From NCBI RefSeq assembly GCF_028369105.1, contig NZ_JAQNDO010000001.1:186001-250000 (forward strand): DNA of 64,000 bases. Reading direction: 5' to 3'. Both the position numbers and the translations under genes were made by a program. Shown here one piece after another: positions 1-9,213 of the stretch. The notes beneath the pieces were generated by a model. That model was not told where the DNA came from. It ran no database searches and saw only the letters and a program-made list of their open reading frames with translations. The stretch's first letter is position 1; each line of letters starts with the position of its first letter. Source of the stretch: Polyangium mundeleinium. Lineage in GTDB: Bacteria > Myxococcota_A > Polyangia > Polyangiales > Polyangiaceae.

Positions 1-2
1 CG

Positions 3-1913
3 GGCACGCTCTCGCGCGTGAAGCAGGTGGGCGGGCGCAAGATTGCGTATGCGCGGCCGACGGATGCGGTGGAGGAGCCGGGGGTTCTTCGCGGGCAAGC
101 CGCGTCGGTGCTGGCGCTTTTGCGGTCGAACGGGGAAATGCCGATCGCGCGGCTCGAAGAAAAATTCGGCAATGCGCGGGCCGCGGTGAAGAAGCTCGCC
201 TCGCTCGGGCTCGTGGTGACCGAGGAGCGGGAGCCGCCGCGCGACGCGTTTTTCGCGAGTCCCGAGCCACGCGACGAGCCGCCGGAGTTGAACGAGGCGC
301 AAAGCGCGGCCGAAGCGCGCATCGAGGCGGCCCTCGCGGAAGCGAAGTCGTCAGCGTTTTTGCTTTTCGGCGTCACGGGGTCCGGAAAAACCGAGGTCTA
401 TCTGCGGGCGATCGCGGGTTGCCTCGCGCGGGGGCGGGGCGCGATCGTGATGGTGCCCGAAATCGCGCTCACGCCGCAGCTCGTGGCGCGGTTCCGGGCG
501 CGGTTCGGGGATGATCTCGCCGTCTTGCACAGCGGTTTGTCGGAGGCGGATCGGCACGCGATGTGGAAACGCGTGCGGACGGGGACGGTGCGCGTGGCGA
601 TCGGGGCGCGTTCGGCGATTTTCGCGCCCGTCGCGAACCTCGGGCTCATCCTCGTGGACGAGGAGCACGACGGCTCGTTCAAGCAGGAGGAGGGCGTGCG
701 GTATCACGCCCGCGACATGGCTTTGCTGCGGGCGCACCGCGCCGCGGCTGTGGCCGTGCTCGGATCAGCGACGCCCTCGCTCGAATCGGTGCACCTCGTG
801 CGGCAGGGCAAACTGACCGAGCTACGCCTGCCCGACCGCGCGCACCGGGAGGCGACGTTGCCCGAGGTGACGACCGTCGATCTGCGGCGGATCGGGCCGG
901 GGGCGACGGGGAACAAGCTCATTTCGTTGCCGCTCCACCGAGCCATCGAAAAGACGCTCGCGGCGGGGGAGCAGGTGATCCTGTTCCTCAATCGACGCGG
1001 GTTCGCGCCGAGCGTCGTGTGCGAGTCGTGCGGGCACGTGGCGACGTGCCTCGCCTGCTCGGTGGCGCTCACGTTTCACCGGGCGCGGGGCGGGCGCATG
1101 CGGTGCCATTATTGCGACTGGGAAGGGCCGATGCCCGCGGCGTGCTCGGAATGCAGGGCGCCCTCGCTCGCGCTCGAAGGGCTCGGGACCGAGCGGCTGG
1201 AGGAGACGATCGCGGAGGCGTTTCCCACGGCGCGCGTGGCGCGGCTCGATCGGGACGTGGCCGACGGCGCGAAGGCGGAGGCGATCCTCGCGAAAATGCG
1301 GGCGGGCGAGATCGACGTGCTCGTGGGCACGCAAATGGTCACGAAGGGGCACGACCTCGGCAACGTGACGCTCGTCGGCGTGCTCAATGCGGACGCGGCG
1401 CTCTCCTTGCCGGATTTTCGCGCGTCGGAGCGTGGGTTTCAGCTCCTCGTGCAGGTCGCGGGGCGCGCGGGGAGGCGGGATCGTCCGGGCCGGGTGATCA
1501 TCCAGACGCGCAATCCCGAGCAGCCTGCGGTGCAATTCGCGAAGCGGCACGACGTGAACGCGTTCCTGGAGCACGAGCTCGCCGATCGGGCGGAGGTCGG
1601 CTATCCGCCGTTCTCGCGTTTGTCGCTCTTCCGGGTCGACGCGCTCGACGAGGAGGCGGCGCGGCGCGCGGCGGGCGTGATCGCGGCGCACGCGAAGACC
1701 TCGCCGGAAGGACAATCGCGCGTGGTCGAGGTCCTCGGCCCCGCGGCGGCGCCGCTCGCGCGCCTGCGAGGCCGGTATCGATTCCGTGTTCTTTTGCGCT
1801 CCAAGGATCGCCGCGCGCTCCGGGCCGCGACCGCGGTGGCGGCGGCGGCGATCCCGGAGATCGATCGGCGCGTGCGAGTCGTCGTGGACGTCGATCCCGT
1901 GGCGATGCTCTGA
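3..1913 (+). CDS. priA: PriA, primosomal replication-restart helicase (5' truncated by window edge)
   Basis: Superfamily 2 helicase that reloads the replisome at stalled forks. About 635 residues are visible against roughly 730 for the family, and the reading frame is open to the window edge, so the N-terminal DNA-binding part lies outside. Visible: a winged-helix region, Walker A GVTGSGKTEVYL near nt 369, the DEEH box near nt 655, a Zn-binding insert with paired cysteines (CESCGH, CLAC, CHYCDW, CSEC) at about nt 1020-1160, and the late helicase motif VAGRAGRRDRPGRV near nt 1455. A GTG at nt 18 is in frame but is unlikely to be the true start. The stop codon abuts the stop of the convergent downstream gene with no spacer. 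Confidence 0.96.
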   Translation, partial: GTLSRVKQVGGRKIAYARPTDAVEEPGVLRGQAASVLALLRSNGEMPIARLEEKFGNARAAVKKLASLGLVVTEEREPPRDAFFASPEPRDEPPELNEAQSAAEARIEAALAEAKSSAFLLFGVTGSGKTEVYLRAIAGCLARGRGAIVMVPEIALTPQLVARFRARFGDDLAVLHSGLSEADRHAMWKRVRTGTVRVAIGARSAIFAPVANLGLILVDEEHDGSFKQEEGVRYHARDMALLRAHRAAAVAVLGSATPSLESVHLVRQGKLTELRLPDRAHREATLPEVTTVDLRRIGPGATGNKLISLPLHRAIEKTLAAGEQVILFLNRRGFAPSVVCESCGHVATCLACSVALTFHRARGGRMRCHYCDWEGPMPAACSECRAPSLALEGLGTERLEETIAEAFPTARVARLDRDVADGAKAEAILAKMRAGEIDVLVGTQMVTKGHDLGNVTLVGVLNADAALSLPDFRASERGFQLLVQVAGRAGRRDRPGRVIIQTRNPEQPAVQFAKRHDVNAFLEHELADRAEVGYPPFSRLSLFRVDALDEEAARRAAGVIAAHAKTSPEGQSRVVEVLGPAAAPLARLRGRYRFRVLLRSKDRRALRAATAVAAAAIPEIDRRVRVVVDVDPVAML

Positions 1914-4133
1914 TCAGGGTTTTCCGCCGTCCGCCTTCGCGTCCTCCTCGATGACGAGGTCGCGCACGGCGTCGTCGAGCTCGGCGCGGGCGATGGCCGC
2001 GTCGTCGCTGCGCTGGGTGATTTTCACGGCGAGCTCGTCGCCGGCCTTCGTCACGCTTTCGAGCCGTTCGAGCAGCATCTTGCGGAGTTTGTCGGCCTGG
2101 GGCGTCTTTTCGATCGCCTTCACGTTCTCGCGGAGCTCCACGGCGCGATCGGTCGCCTCCTGCCGCTTTTCGCGCAATCGACCGAGCTCGTCGTTCGCGG
2201 CGCCGAGGGTGCGGCGGAGCTCGACGATGCGGGCCATTCGTTTCTGCGTGCCCTCCGGGAGCGCCGAGCCTTTCAGGTAGAGCGCGAGCCGCTCGCCGTC
2301 GGCCGTGAGGACGAGCCATTGCCGCTCGACGGGGCGCGCCTCCTCGATGGCGATTTTCGTAGGCTTGTGCGGCGTGAGCGCGACGCGGATGAGGTAAGCG
2401 TCGGGGGTCTTTTCGGTGCCCTCGGGCAGCACGACCGGCTCGTAACCGAACGTCCTCGGGTGCCGGAGCACGAGCGTATTCGGCACGTTGTGGCCGGGCT
2501 CCACGTCGTAGGTGGTCACGAGCCGCTGCCGGTCCGTGACGCGCAGGACGCCGCGCGCGAGGGCCACGATGCGCACGGGTTCGTCGAGCGAGATCCGGGC
2601 TTGCGAGACGCGCGTCGAATCGTCGATGGCGTAGGGAATGGTCGAGCGTTCGCCCGGGAGGAGGCGCGTGATCACGCCCTCGCCGACGAACGTGCCGCCC
2701 GAGAAGATCGAGACCGAGCCGGGTTGCAGGCCGATGTCGCTCTTGTTTTCGATCTCGGCCGCGCGGAAAGGATGCGTCGAGCTTTGCGGGGCTGCGGGGT
2801 CGGGGCGATAGAGGAGGACGTCGTCGCCGCTCATCGGTCGATTGATGAGCGTGATCAGCGCCGACGACTTTTTCGCGAGGGTGACGGGATTCGCGATCTC
2901 GTACCGATAACTCCCGCTCGAAGCGTCGATGCGGCCCGCGCCCTCGGGCACGCGCGCGAGCGCCTCCGTCGTGATCGGCGAGAACGTTCCCGTCGTGGTT
3001 TGCGTGGCCTCTCGCCGGACCTGCTCAGCGACGCGGAATGCGACGCGCCTGTTTTTCGCGCGTCCCTGCTCCGTCGCATTGCTGTCCACGGGCCGGTCCG
3101 CGCCATACGAGCGCATCGAGAGCCGGATGGGGGGCACGCCCCGCTTGACCAGCGCGGACCGGACGGCCGCGGCGCGTCGCGTCGCGAGATCGAGCGATTT
3201 CGTCTCGTCCGTCGAGGTGTGTCCTTCGATTTCGAGGAGCGCGATCACCGGGTTTTCCAGGAGCGCCTGCGCGACCTGGTCGAGGAGCACCTGGCTCGTC
3301 GGCTTCACGGTATCGGAGCCCTTGTCGAAGAGAACCTGCGTGAGGACGTGGATCTCGGTCGAGCTCACGCGCACGTGCGAGGGGCAGCCGGTGCGCGCGG
3401 GATCGGTATGCACGGTGCCGCGCTCGTTGGGACAGACGTCCTCGCGATCGGGGACGCCGTCCGCGTCCGTGTCGCGGGCGGCGACGTTCTCGGCGAGGAC
3501 GGGGCCCACGGCGCCGCCCTGCGGGCCGTAAATGCCCTTGAGCTCGGGCCGCTCGATCATCGTGGGCGAGCGGAGATCGGAGCTGTACGAGAGCGGCGCG
3601 CCCGTGGCGAGCGTGACGCGTACGTCGTTCCAGTCTTCATCGCCGACGTTGTCGATGAGCGCCCAGGCTTGCAGGAGCGCGCGGCGGTCCTTTTGCTCCT
3701 TCGTCGGGAGGATGATGCGATACGTGGCTTTCCAGGCGGCCGTGGGGACGGCGTACGCAATGGAGACGGGGCGCGACGGGCGCGGGGAGAAGACGAGCTC
3801 GAGCTCGGTCGCCTCCTCGGGCGAGGCGCCGCGGCCCGAGCGCGGCAAATGCGCGCTGACGGTCGAGGGCGTCTCGTTCGGGCCGAGCCCCTCCTCGACG
3901 ACGACCACGCTCTTCAGGACATCGTCGACCTCACGCTCGCGGAACCGAAGCGCGAGTTTGTCCGAGGACATCTCGCCGGTGCGCTCGAAGTAGCCGAGGC
4001 CATTCTGGTAGAGGACGACATGGCGTAGGCGCAGGCCCTTCGAAGGGCCGTGGGCGAGCGGCGTGGTGCAGGCCGAGAGAAGGAGAAGAGGGGCGAACAG
4101 GAGCGCCCGTAACGAGAGCGAGGGAGCGCGCAT
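1914..4133 (-). CDS. Lipoprotein: DUF4139 protein with nested TSP3/OmpA domain
   Basis: 739 residues. The start was chosen at the ATG that gives a clean lipoprotein signal (lipobox LLLSAC, Cys22). The frame stays open another 106 codons upstream, but that part does not look like protein. The N-terminal half of a DUF4139-like beta-rich region (VVLYQNGLGYFERTG, WKATYRI) is interrupted at about residues 215-360. The insert is a calcium-type thrombospondin-3 repeat (DTDADGVPDREDVCP) followed by an OmpA peptidoglycan-binding domain (IEGHTSTDE, SYGADRP, GRAKNRRVAF). The DUF4139-like region then resumes, and the C-terminus (about 625-730) is a charged coiled coil. Inferred role: an outer-membrane lipoprotein tethered to peptidoglycan. 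The function of DUF4139 is unknown. Confidence 0.85.
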   Translation of the reverse strand: MRAPSLSLRALLFAPLLLLSACTTPLAHGPSKGLRLRHVVLYQNGLGYFERTGEMSSDKLALRFREREVDDVLKSVVVVEEGLGPNETPSTVSAHLPRSGRGASPEEATELELVFSPRPSRPVSIAYAVPTAAWKATYRIILPTKEQKDRRALLQAWALIDNVGDEDWNDVRVTLATGAPLSYSSDLRSPTMIERPELKGIYGPQGGAVGPVLAENVAARDTDADGVPDREDVCPNERGTVHTDPARTGCPSHVRVSSTEIHVLTQVLFDKGSDTVKPTSQVLLDQVAQALLENPVIALLEIEGHTSTDETKSLDLATRRAAAVRSALVKRGVPPIRLSMRSYGADRPVDSNATEQGRAKNRRVAFRVAEQVRREATQTTTGTFSPITTEALARVPEGAGRIDASSGSYRYEIANPVTLAKKSSALITLINRPMSGDDVLLYRPDPAAPQSSTHPFRAAEIENKSDIGLQPGSVSIFSGGTFVGEGVITRLLPGERSTIPYAIDDSTRVSQARISLDEPVRIVALARGVLRVTDRQRLVTTYDVEPGHNVPNTLVLRHPRTFGYEPVVLPEGTEKTPDAYLIRVALTPHKPTKIAIEEARPVERQWLVLTADGERLALYLKGSALPEGTQKRMARIVELRRTLGAANDELGRLREKRQEATDRAVELRENVKAIEKTPQADKLRKMLLERLESVTKAGDELAVKITQRSDDAAIARAELDDAVRDLVIEEDAKADGGKP

Positions 4134-4182
4134 GGGTCGCCAGCCTACTACGAATTCGAAGTCTTTCGGGATCAAAAGACGG

Positions 4183-4211
4183 TTTTCAAACGGCCAAGCC
4201 CGCCCTATAAC
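4183..4211 (+). promoter_or_regulatory. Sigma-70-like promoter of the PAS-STAS gene
   Basis: TTTTCA at 4183-4188 and TATAAC at 4206-4211 are separated by 17 bp. The -10 hexamer ends 10 bp before the ATG at 4222, so the transcript would have a leader of only a few bases. It lies in the 88-bp divergent gap between the DUF4139-OmpA lipoprotein gene and this gene. Confidence 0.5.
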
Positions 4212-4221
4212 CGCCCGGCTC

Positions 4222-5433
4222 ATGCTGTATCCGCTGCCTTCCGCCGTGCTCGTCGCCCTGCGTTCCCGGCGTGAAGCTCTGCTGGAAGAGGCGCGCCGGG
4301 ACCTCGAAGACCCCGCCCAGCGGGGAGAGACGAACGCCCCCGTTTCGAGCCTCGTGCCGATCGTGGACGGAATGCTCCGGGGGTTCGAGGACGGCGATCC
4401 GGAGGCTCTCTCCGCGACGTTGCGTGAATCTCTGGAAAGCATGGGGACCACGCTCGATGGTGCGCTCTTCGCGCTCGGCGTGGTCCGACGCGCCTTCGTT
4501 CGTCACGTCGTCGCGTCGAGCGGGCCCGAGATCGCCGGCGCGGCGGCCGATTTTGTGGAGGAGGTCGCGGAGCGTGTCGCCGCGTCCCTCGCGAGGCAAT
4601 CGGTCGAGGTCCTCGCGGAGACGCGCCGCACGCTCGCGCACGTGGAGTCGCATCACGAATGGCTGTTCAGCCATTTGCCGGCCATCATGCATTCGATCGA
4701 CGCCCAAGGCCGGCTCAGCGCGGTCAATGATCGATGGATCGAGGCGCTCGGGTACACGCGCGACGAGGTGATCGGGAAGCGCTCGACGGAGTTCTTGACG
4801 CCGGAGTCGGCTCGGTATGCGCGCGAGGTCGTCCTGCCCGCGTTTTTCAAGGCAGGCCGATGTGACAACGTGCTGTATCAGTTCGTCCGCAAGGATGGGT
4901 CGCTGCTCGACGTGATGCTCTCGGCGATCGTCGACCGGGACGAGGCAGGCAATGTGGTCCGATCGCAGGCGGTGCTGACGGACGTGACGGAGCGGCTCGC
5001 GGCGGAGCGGGCGGCGCAGGCGGCGGCCGCGCAGGAGGAGACCATTCGCGCGCAGCGGGAGATGCTCCGGGAAATCTCCACGCCGCTCGTGCCGCTCGGC
5101 AACGGGGTCTTGCTGATGCCGCTCGTGGGGAACGTGGACCACGCGCGGGCCGAGCAAATGATGGCGGCGCTGCTCGACGGCGTGGTGACGCACGCGGCCG
5201 AGGTCGCCATTCTCGACGTGACGGGCGTGCCGTCGGTGGACGCGGCCGTCGCAGAGGCGCTCGTGGGCGTGACGAAGGCGGTGGGGTTGCTCGGTGCGCG
5301 CGTCGTGCTCACGGGCCTCGGGCCATCCGCGGCCCGCACGTTGGTGGAGCTCCATTGGGAGCTCGGCAGCATCACGACGAAAGCAACGTTGCGGGATGGA
5401 CTCGCGGCGGCGCGGAGGTTCGCGCGGCACTGA
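4222..5433 (+). CDS. RsbR-type regulator: helical N-domain, PAS, STAS
   Basis: 403 residues. The ATG follows a good promoter; the open frame extends 53 codons further upstream into non-coding sequence. Residues 1-135 are helical and could be a sensor module. A PAS domain follows (about 150-265; HEWLFSHLPAIMHSIDAQG, VNDRWIEALGYTRDEVIGK). A linker helix leads to a STAS domain (about 285-400; ISTPLVPLGNGVLLMPLVG) typical of RsbR/stressosome proteins. The residue after the conserved Asp of the STAS phosphosite (VD[S/T] in RsbS/RsbRA) is Ala here (GVPSVDAAVAEAL), so this site is probably not phosphorylated. No RsbS, RsbT or RsbU partner is adjacent. A related PAS-STAS gene lies at 31480. Confidence 0.85.
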   Translation: MLYPLPSAVLVALRSRREALLEEARRDLEDPAQRGETNAPVSSLVPIVDGMLRGFEDGDPEALSATLRESLESMGTTLDGALFALGVVRRAFVRHVVASSGPEIAGAAADFVEEVAERVAASLARQSVEVLAETRRTLAHVESHHEWLFSHLPAIMHSIDAQGRLSAVNDRWIEALGYTRDEVIGKRSTEFLTPESARYAREVVLPAFFKAGRCDNVLYQFVRKDGSLLDVMLSAIVDRDEAGNVVRSQAVLTDVTERLAAERAAQAAAAQEETIRAQREMLREISTPLVPLGNGVLLMPLVGNVDHARAEQMMAALLDGVVTHAAEVAILDVTGVPSVDAAVAEALVGVTKAVGLLGARVVLTGLGPSAARTLVELHWELGSITTKATLRDGLAAARRFARH

Positions 5434-5442
5434 GGGGGTTCG

Positions 5443-6093
5443 TCAGCTCTTCGGCGGCGTCATCTTCGCCGGGTCGACGGCGACGTCGCGCTTCAGCTTG
5501 CCGAATCGAATGACGCTCTGGTCGCCGGTCTGCTCCTCGATCGTGACCTCGCTGATCGTCCAGAGCTCGATGCCGAGGCGCATTTCGAGTCGCTTGACGT
5601 GTTTTTTCACGTCCTCGGCGCGCGGGACGGCGCGGAGGGTGATTCCGTCTTTTTTGCTGGGGATGCTGAGGTCGTAACGGGCGCGGAGTTTTTCCAGGTC
5701 GCCGCCCATGAAGATCAGGAGATCACCGAGCACCGCGCCGAACCGGCCCGCCGCGGCCTTGCCGACGCTCGCCGCGCCGCGCGGGGTCGCAAAGGAAAAC
5801 CCTTCCGGGCCGACCCAGTACGTGACCGCGTCCGGGGGCAAGAGCTCCCAGCGCAATCGGTCGGGGCGAACCAAAGTCATCTCGCCGGCGCTCTTCACGG
5901 CCGTCGCGAGCAGGCCAATCGTGCGCTCTTGCTCGAAGGGGCCGACGAGCGTCTTGAGATCCGCGCGCGCCTTCGTGATCCGGCCGAGGGCCTCGGAGAC
6001 CTCATCGGCATGGGCCTCGGCGGAATACGACGCGGGGACGAGGAGCGCGCCCGAGGCGGCGAAGGCATTTCGCAAGAAATCACGTCGGTCCAT
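5443..6093 (-). CDS. LolA-like outer-membrane lipoprotein carrier family protein
   Basis: 216 residues. The N-terminus MDRRDFLRNAFAASGALLVP is a Tat-type signal (RRDFL), unusual for a LolA-family protein. The body has the LolA/LppA-like half-barrel pattern: EQERTIGLLATAVKSAGEMTLVRPD, then RWELLPPD, then a C-terminal strand set around LWTISEVTIEEQTGDQ. The family carries lipids or lipoproteins across the periplasm. The start ATG overlaps the stop of the upstream C45-type gene by one base (TGATG), so the two are translationally coupled. Context with a GT2 glycosyltransferase and an Ntn acyltransferase suggests export of a glycolipid or similar product; this is inference. Confidence 0.75.
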   Translation of the reverse strand: MDRRDFLRNAFAASGALLVPASYSAEAHADEVSEALGRITKARADLKTLVGPFEQERTIGLLATAVKSAGEMTLVRPDRLRWELLPPDAVTYWVGPEGFSFATPRGAASVGKAAAGRFGAVLGDLLIFMGGDLEKLRARYDLSIPSKKDGITLRAVPRAEDVKKHVKRLEMRLGIELWTISEVTIEEQTGDQSVIRFGKLKRDVAVDPAKMTPPKS

Positions 6094-7559
6094 CAGAGCT
6101 CTCCATGATGCGGCTTGCCCGCCTTTTCCCAGGTTTCGTAGGCCGGGGACCGATACAGCGGGTCCTCGGGGGCGGTGACGAGCGGCTCGTCGTCCTTCGG
6201 TTCGTAGCTCGATTCGAGGAGCCGGGCGACGTCGAAGCGCACGAAACGGCCGAGCAGGTGCGGGCCTTCGCTGACCCAAAGGACACGCGCCGTCGTGTCC
6301 ATGACGACGGCGTGCGTGGCGATGAGGGCGTCGAGGGAGCGGCGGTGGCCGATCGGGAGGTCCACCCCGCCGAGGCCTTTTTTGTCGCGCAGAACGCCCA
6401 TCACGTGTTCGACGGACGCGGCCGGCGGGAGATTCGAGAGGAGCTCGTCGAGGCGCTCGCGGCGCGGGTGCGTGGACGTCGTGGTCTCGACGCGTTTGTT
6501 CGCGGGGTCGCCCGCGAGCGGGCCTTCGAGGTGGTTCGTGAGCGGGACTTTTCCGCGTCCACGACGGACGTGGATCGGCTCGCCCGGGGCGCGCTCGACG
6601 ATCGCGACGTCGCCCTTGGCGTCGGTGAGCATGATCATGTGCGAGACCATGGGGGACCGATCGCGGAGCAGGTCGATGGCCTCGGCGGTGGTGCGGGCGC
6701 GGCCGAGGAGGTCGCGTGTGGTGTGGACGACGGGCTCGCCGACGTTGCGAGGCTCGCGGGCGCGGGCGCCGTGGACGACGAGCGCGAGGCCCTCGGCGTT
6801 CATGCCGCTGACGGCGCCGATGAGGCCGGGCCAGGCGACGGAGGCATACGGAATGCGGTCTTGCTCGCGGACGAGGAAGACGGCCTTGCCCGTGTCGAAG
6901 ATGCTGCCGGCCTCGAAATCGAAATTGCGGGCGAGGACGGTGTGGCCGTCCTCGAAGGCGCCGTCGCCGAGGGCGAAGCTCGTGCAGCCGATGAGCGGCG
7001 AATGCTCGAACGAGAGGGCGATGTCGTAGAGGGAATGCAAAAAGACGAAGCGATGGTAGGTCGAGAGGAAGCCGTCGTACGGGTCGGGCGAGAAGCCGCG
7101 GGCCTGGGCGGCGATCTCGCGGCGGCGTTCGTCCTGCATTCCCTGGTCGACGTGGCGGAATTCGAGGCGGCTCAGGTCGACGAGCAGCCAGCGCAAGGGC
7201 GGGACAGGGACGTAATGGCTGAACTGGTCGTAGAGCGTGCCCTCGTTCTCGACCATTTCGCGGTAGAGGAGGCGCGAATGCTGGTGGCCGATCTCCTCGG
7301 GCGTGCCGGCGAGGCGGACTTCGAGGATCGCGCCGCGCTTTCGGGCATACGCAGGGCCGAGGACCCGCAGGCCGGGGCGCGCCTCCACGGCCTCGCCGGT
7401 CGCCTGGGCAATGGCGGGGGGCTCGATCCGCGTGCCGGCGAGGATGGAGACGTGGGCGAGGCTCGGAACGACGACGAGGAGGACGAACGCCACGAGGAGG
7501 CGCCGTTTCCAGCGCGCACGCGGCCTCGGGGCGGGGGTCTTCGGGCCTTCTTCGGTCAC
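6093..7559 (-). CDS. Membrane-anchored C45-type Ntn hydrolase / acyltransferase
   Basis: 488 residues from a GTG with a GAGG Shine-Dalgarno-like sequence, 11 bp after the upstream gene's stop. One N-terminal membrane helix (WKRRLLVAFVLLVVVPSLA) is followed by a periplasmic Ntn-hydrolase domain of the acyl-CoA:6-aminopenicillanate acyltransferase / peptidase C45 type. The probable catalytic Cys192 lies in IGCTSFALGDG, followed by LARNFDFEAGSIFDTGK and MNAEGLALVVHG, all characteristic. These enzymes self-process before the Cys and transfer or hydrolyse acyl groups on amines. Substrate unknown. Middle gene of the GT2-C45-LolA operon. Confidence 0.82.
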   Translation of the reverse strand: MTEEGPKTPAPRPRARWKRRLLVAFVLLVVVPSLAHVSILAGTRIEPPAIAQATGEAVEARPGLRVLGPAYARKRGAILEVRLAGTPEEIGHQHSRLLYREMVENEGTLYDQFSHYVPVPPLRWLLVDLSRLEFRHVDQGMQDERRREIAAQARGFSPDPYDGFLSTYHRFVFLHSLYDIALSFEHSPLIGCTSFALGDGAFEDGHTVLARNFDFEAGSIFDTGKAVFLVREQDRIPYASVAWPGLIGAVSGMNAEGLALVVHGARAREPRNVGEPVVHTTRDLLGRARTTAEAIDLLRDRSPMVSHMIMLTDAKGDVAIVERAPGEPIHVRRGRGKVPLTNHLEGPLAGDPANKRVETTTSTHPRRERLDELLSNLPPAASVEHVMGVLRDKKGLGGVDLPIGHRRSLDALIATHAVVMDTTARVLWVSEGPHLLGRFVRFDVARLLESSYEPKDDEPLVTAPEDPLYRSPAYETWEKAGKPHHGEL

Positions 7560-7570
7560 GGCGCCTCGAA

Positions 7571-8353
7571 TCAGTGCTCCTGGGCGCTTTCGAGCGACGT
7601 GTCCCGCGAGGGCCGCGAGGGTTTGGCCGAGGGCGCAGGCGGGGTCGCCGGGGGAATCGTGGCGGGGGCGAGCCTCGATTCGGCGAGGGTGCTGACGACG
7701 CGGAAGACGATGCGCGCCGGGTCGCGCACGCTGTGGAAATGGGTGAGGCGCTCGTCCTCCGGCGGATACACGACGTCCATGGGGACCTCGACGATCCGGA
7801 CGCCCGCGGCAATGGCGCGGAGGATGATCTCGGCCTCGAACGCATACCCCTCGTCCCGGGCGCCGAGCGAGAGCGTGGTCTGGAGGGGATACCGGCGCAG
7901 GCCACATTGCGTGTCGGCGAGCGGGCGGCCGCTGAAGAGCGAAAGGAAAAGGTTCGAGATGCGGTTCGACATCTGGTTCGCGCGCGGCGCGCCGGCGCGG
8001 ACGAGGTCACGCACGCCGAGGACGAGGGCGCGCGGGTCGGGGTCGACGAAGGCGATGCGATGCGCCTCGGCCGGCGGATGCTGGGCGTCGGCGTCGAGCG
8101 TGACGGCGACGTCGAAGCCGCGCCGCAGGGCGTGCATCATGCCGGTGCGGAGGGCCGCGCCCTTGCCGCGATTGTTGGGGTGCGAGAGGACGGTGGCGCC
8201 GGCCGCGCGGGCGAGGTCGGCGGTGCCGTCTGTGGAGCCGTCATCGACGACGAAGACCGCGGAGGGCTCGGGCCAGAGGGCGCGCGTGGCGCGGACGACC
8301 TCGGCGACGGTGCGGGCGGCCTGATAAGCGGGGATGATCGCGCAAGGACGCAT
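7571..8353 (-). CDS. GT2-family glycosyltransferase (DPM1/polyprenyl-phosphate type)
   Basis: 260 residues beginning MRPCAIIPAYQAARTVAEVV. Nucleotide-sugar binding motifs are DDGSTDGTADLA and the DXD-equivalent TLDADAQH, and NNRGKGAALRTGM is typical of dolichyl/undecaprenyl-phosphate sugar transferases. There is no C-terminal membrane pair; the tail after about residue 225 is Pro/Ser-rich. It is the first gene of a three-gene operon with the C45-type and LolA-like genes. It could glycosylate a polyprenyl phosphate or a lipid; the acceptor cannot be told from sequence. Confidence 0.88.
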   Translation of the reverse strand: MRPCAIIPAYQAARTVAEVVRATRALWPEPSAVFVVDDGSTDGTADLARAAGATVLSHPNNRGKGAALRTGMMHALRRGFDVAVTLDADAQHPPAEAHRIAFVDPDPRALVLGVRDLVRAGAPRANQMSNRISNLFLSLFSGRPLADTQCGLRRYPLQTTLSLGARDEGYAFEAEIILRAIAAGVRIVEVPMDVVYPPEDERLTHFHSVRDPARIVFRVVSTLAESRLAPATIPPATPPAPSAKPSRPSRDTSLESAQEH

Positions 8354-8449
8354 CGGTTCGAGAACCGTTACCACGCCAAGCGCGCCTCGGGGAGCGCTGC
8401 GCAGGACACCGGCGTGCGTGGGGGGGACGTTCGGGGTAGGGTGGCGGCG

Positions 8450-9055
8450 ATGGAAGACTTCGATCCCGAGGCGATGCGGGTGCTGCGTTACCGCGCGAAG
8501 GGCGTGCTGCGGCAGCGGATGCGGGCGCTCCGGAACTCGATCCCGCGTGAGTCGCTCGCCGAGCGATCGGGCAAAATTCGGGCGGGGCTCCTCGGGAGGC
8601 CGGAGGTCGTCGGGGCGCGGACGGTCGCGCTTTTCTGGCCGATCGTGAAGCGCGGCGAGGTGGACCTCCGGCCGCTCGTCGCGGAGCTTCGGGGGCGGGG
8701 CGTGCGCGTGGCATTTCCCTCGATCCACCCGGAGACGCGCGTGATGACGTTCCGCATCCCGGCCGATCCCGCGGCCATGGAGGAGCACGGGCTCGGCTTT
8801 CAGGAGCCGCTGCTCACGGATCCGGAGGCCGGGGAGGTCGACGTGGTGGTGGTGCCGGCGCTCGGCGTGGACGGGGAGGGGAACCGGATCGGGTATGGGG
8901 CGGGGTATTACGATCGAACCATTCCGCGATTCTGCCCGCCGGGCGTGGCGATTGGCGTGGTGTACGATTTTCAGGTGTTATCGGAGGTGCCGGTGACGGA
9001 GGGGGACGTGCCGCTGCCGGTCGTGGTGACGGACGAGCGTGTGATCGAGGTCTGA
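8450..9055 (+). CDS. 5-formyltetrahydrofolate cyclo-ligase
   Basis: 201 residues. ATP-dependent conversion of 5-formyl-THF to 5,10-methenyl-THF in one-carbon metabolism. Family marks: N-terminal RYRAKGVLRQRMRALRNSI with the Lys/Arg ATP-binding pattern, central VAFPSIHPET, and C-terminal VVVPALGVDGEGNRIGYGAG followed by YYDR, the folate/ATP site signature. Length is normal for the family (YgfA-like). An in-frame GTG three codons upstream could also start it. Divergent from the GT2 operon. Confidence 0.93.
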   Translation: MEDFDPEAMRVLRYRAKGVLRQRMRALRNSIPRESLAERSGKIRAGLLGRPEVVGARTVALFWPIVKRGEVDLRPLVAELRGRGVRVAFPSIHPETRVMTFRIPADPAAMEEHGLGFQEPLLTDPEAGEVDVVVVPALGVDGEGNRIGYGAGYYDRTIPRFCPPGVAIGVVYDFQVLSEVPVTEGDVPLPVVVTDERVIEV

Positions 9056-9213
9056 GGCGCGGACGTCTTCGGCGGAATGGGGAGGGCGCGCGCCACGATC
9101 TTCGGTGAATCCGGCGAGTCGGGTGGTCCCGCGCGCTGCGTGGTGTAAACCTAGCGCGTTTTGATTTCCAGGAATCACGCGCGGAGCGCCCGCGCGCGAT
9201 GCGGGGGGAACAC

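Noticed and set aside
4134-4451. Upstream extension of the DUF4139-OmpA gene by 106 codons
   Set aside because: It would bury the lipoprotein signal inside the protein and overlap the divergent PAS-STAS gene.
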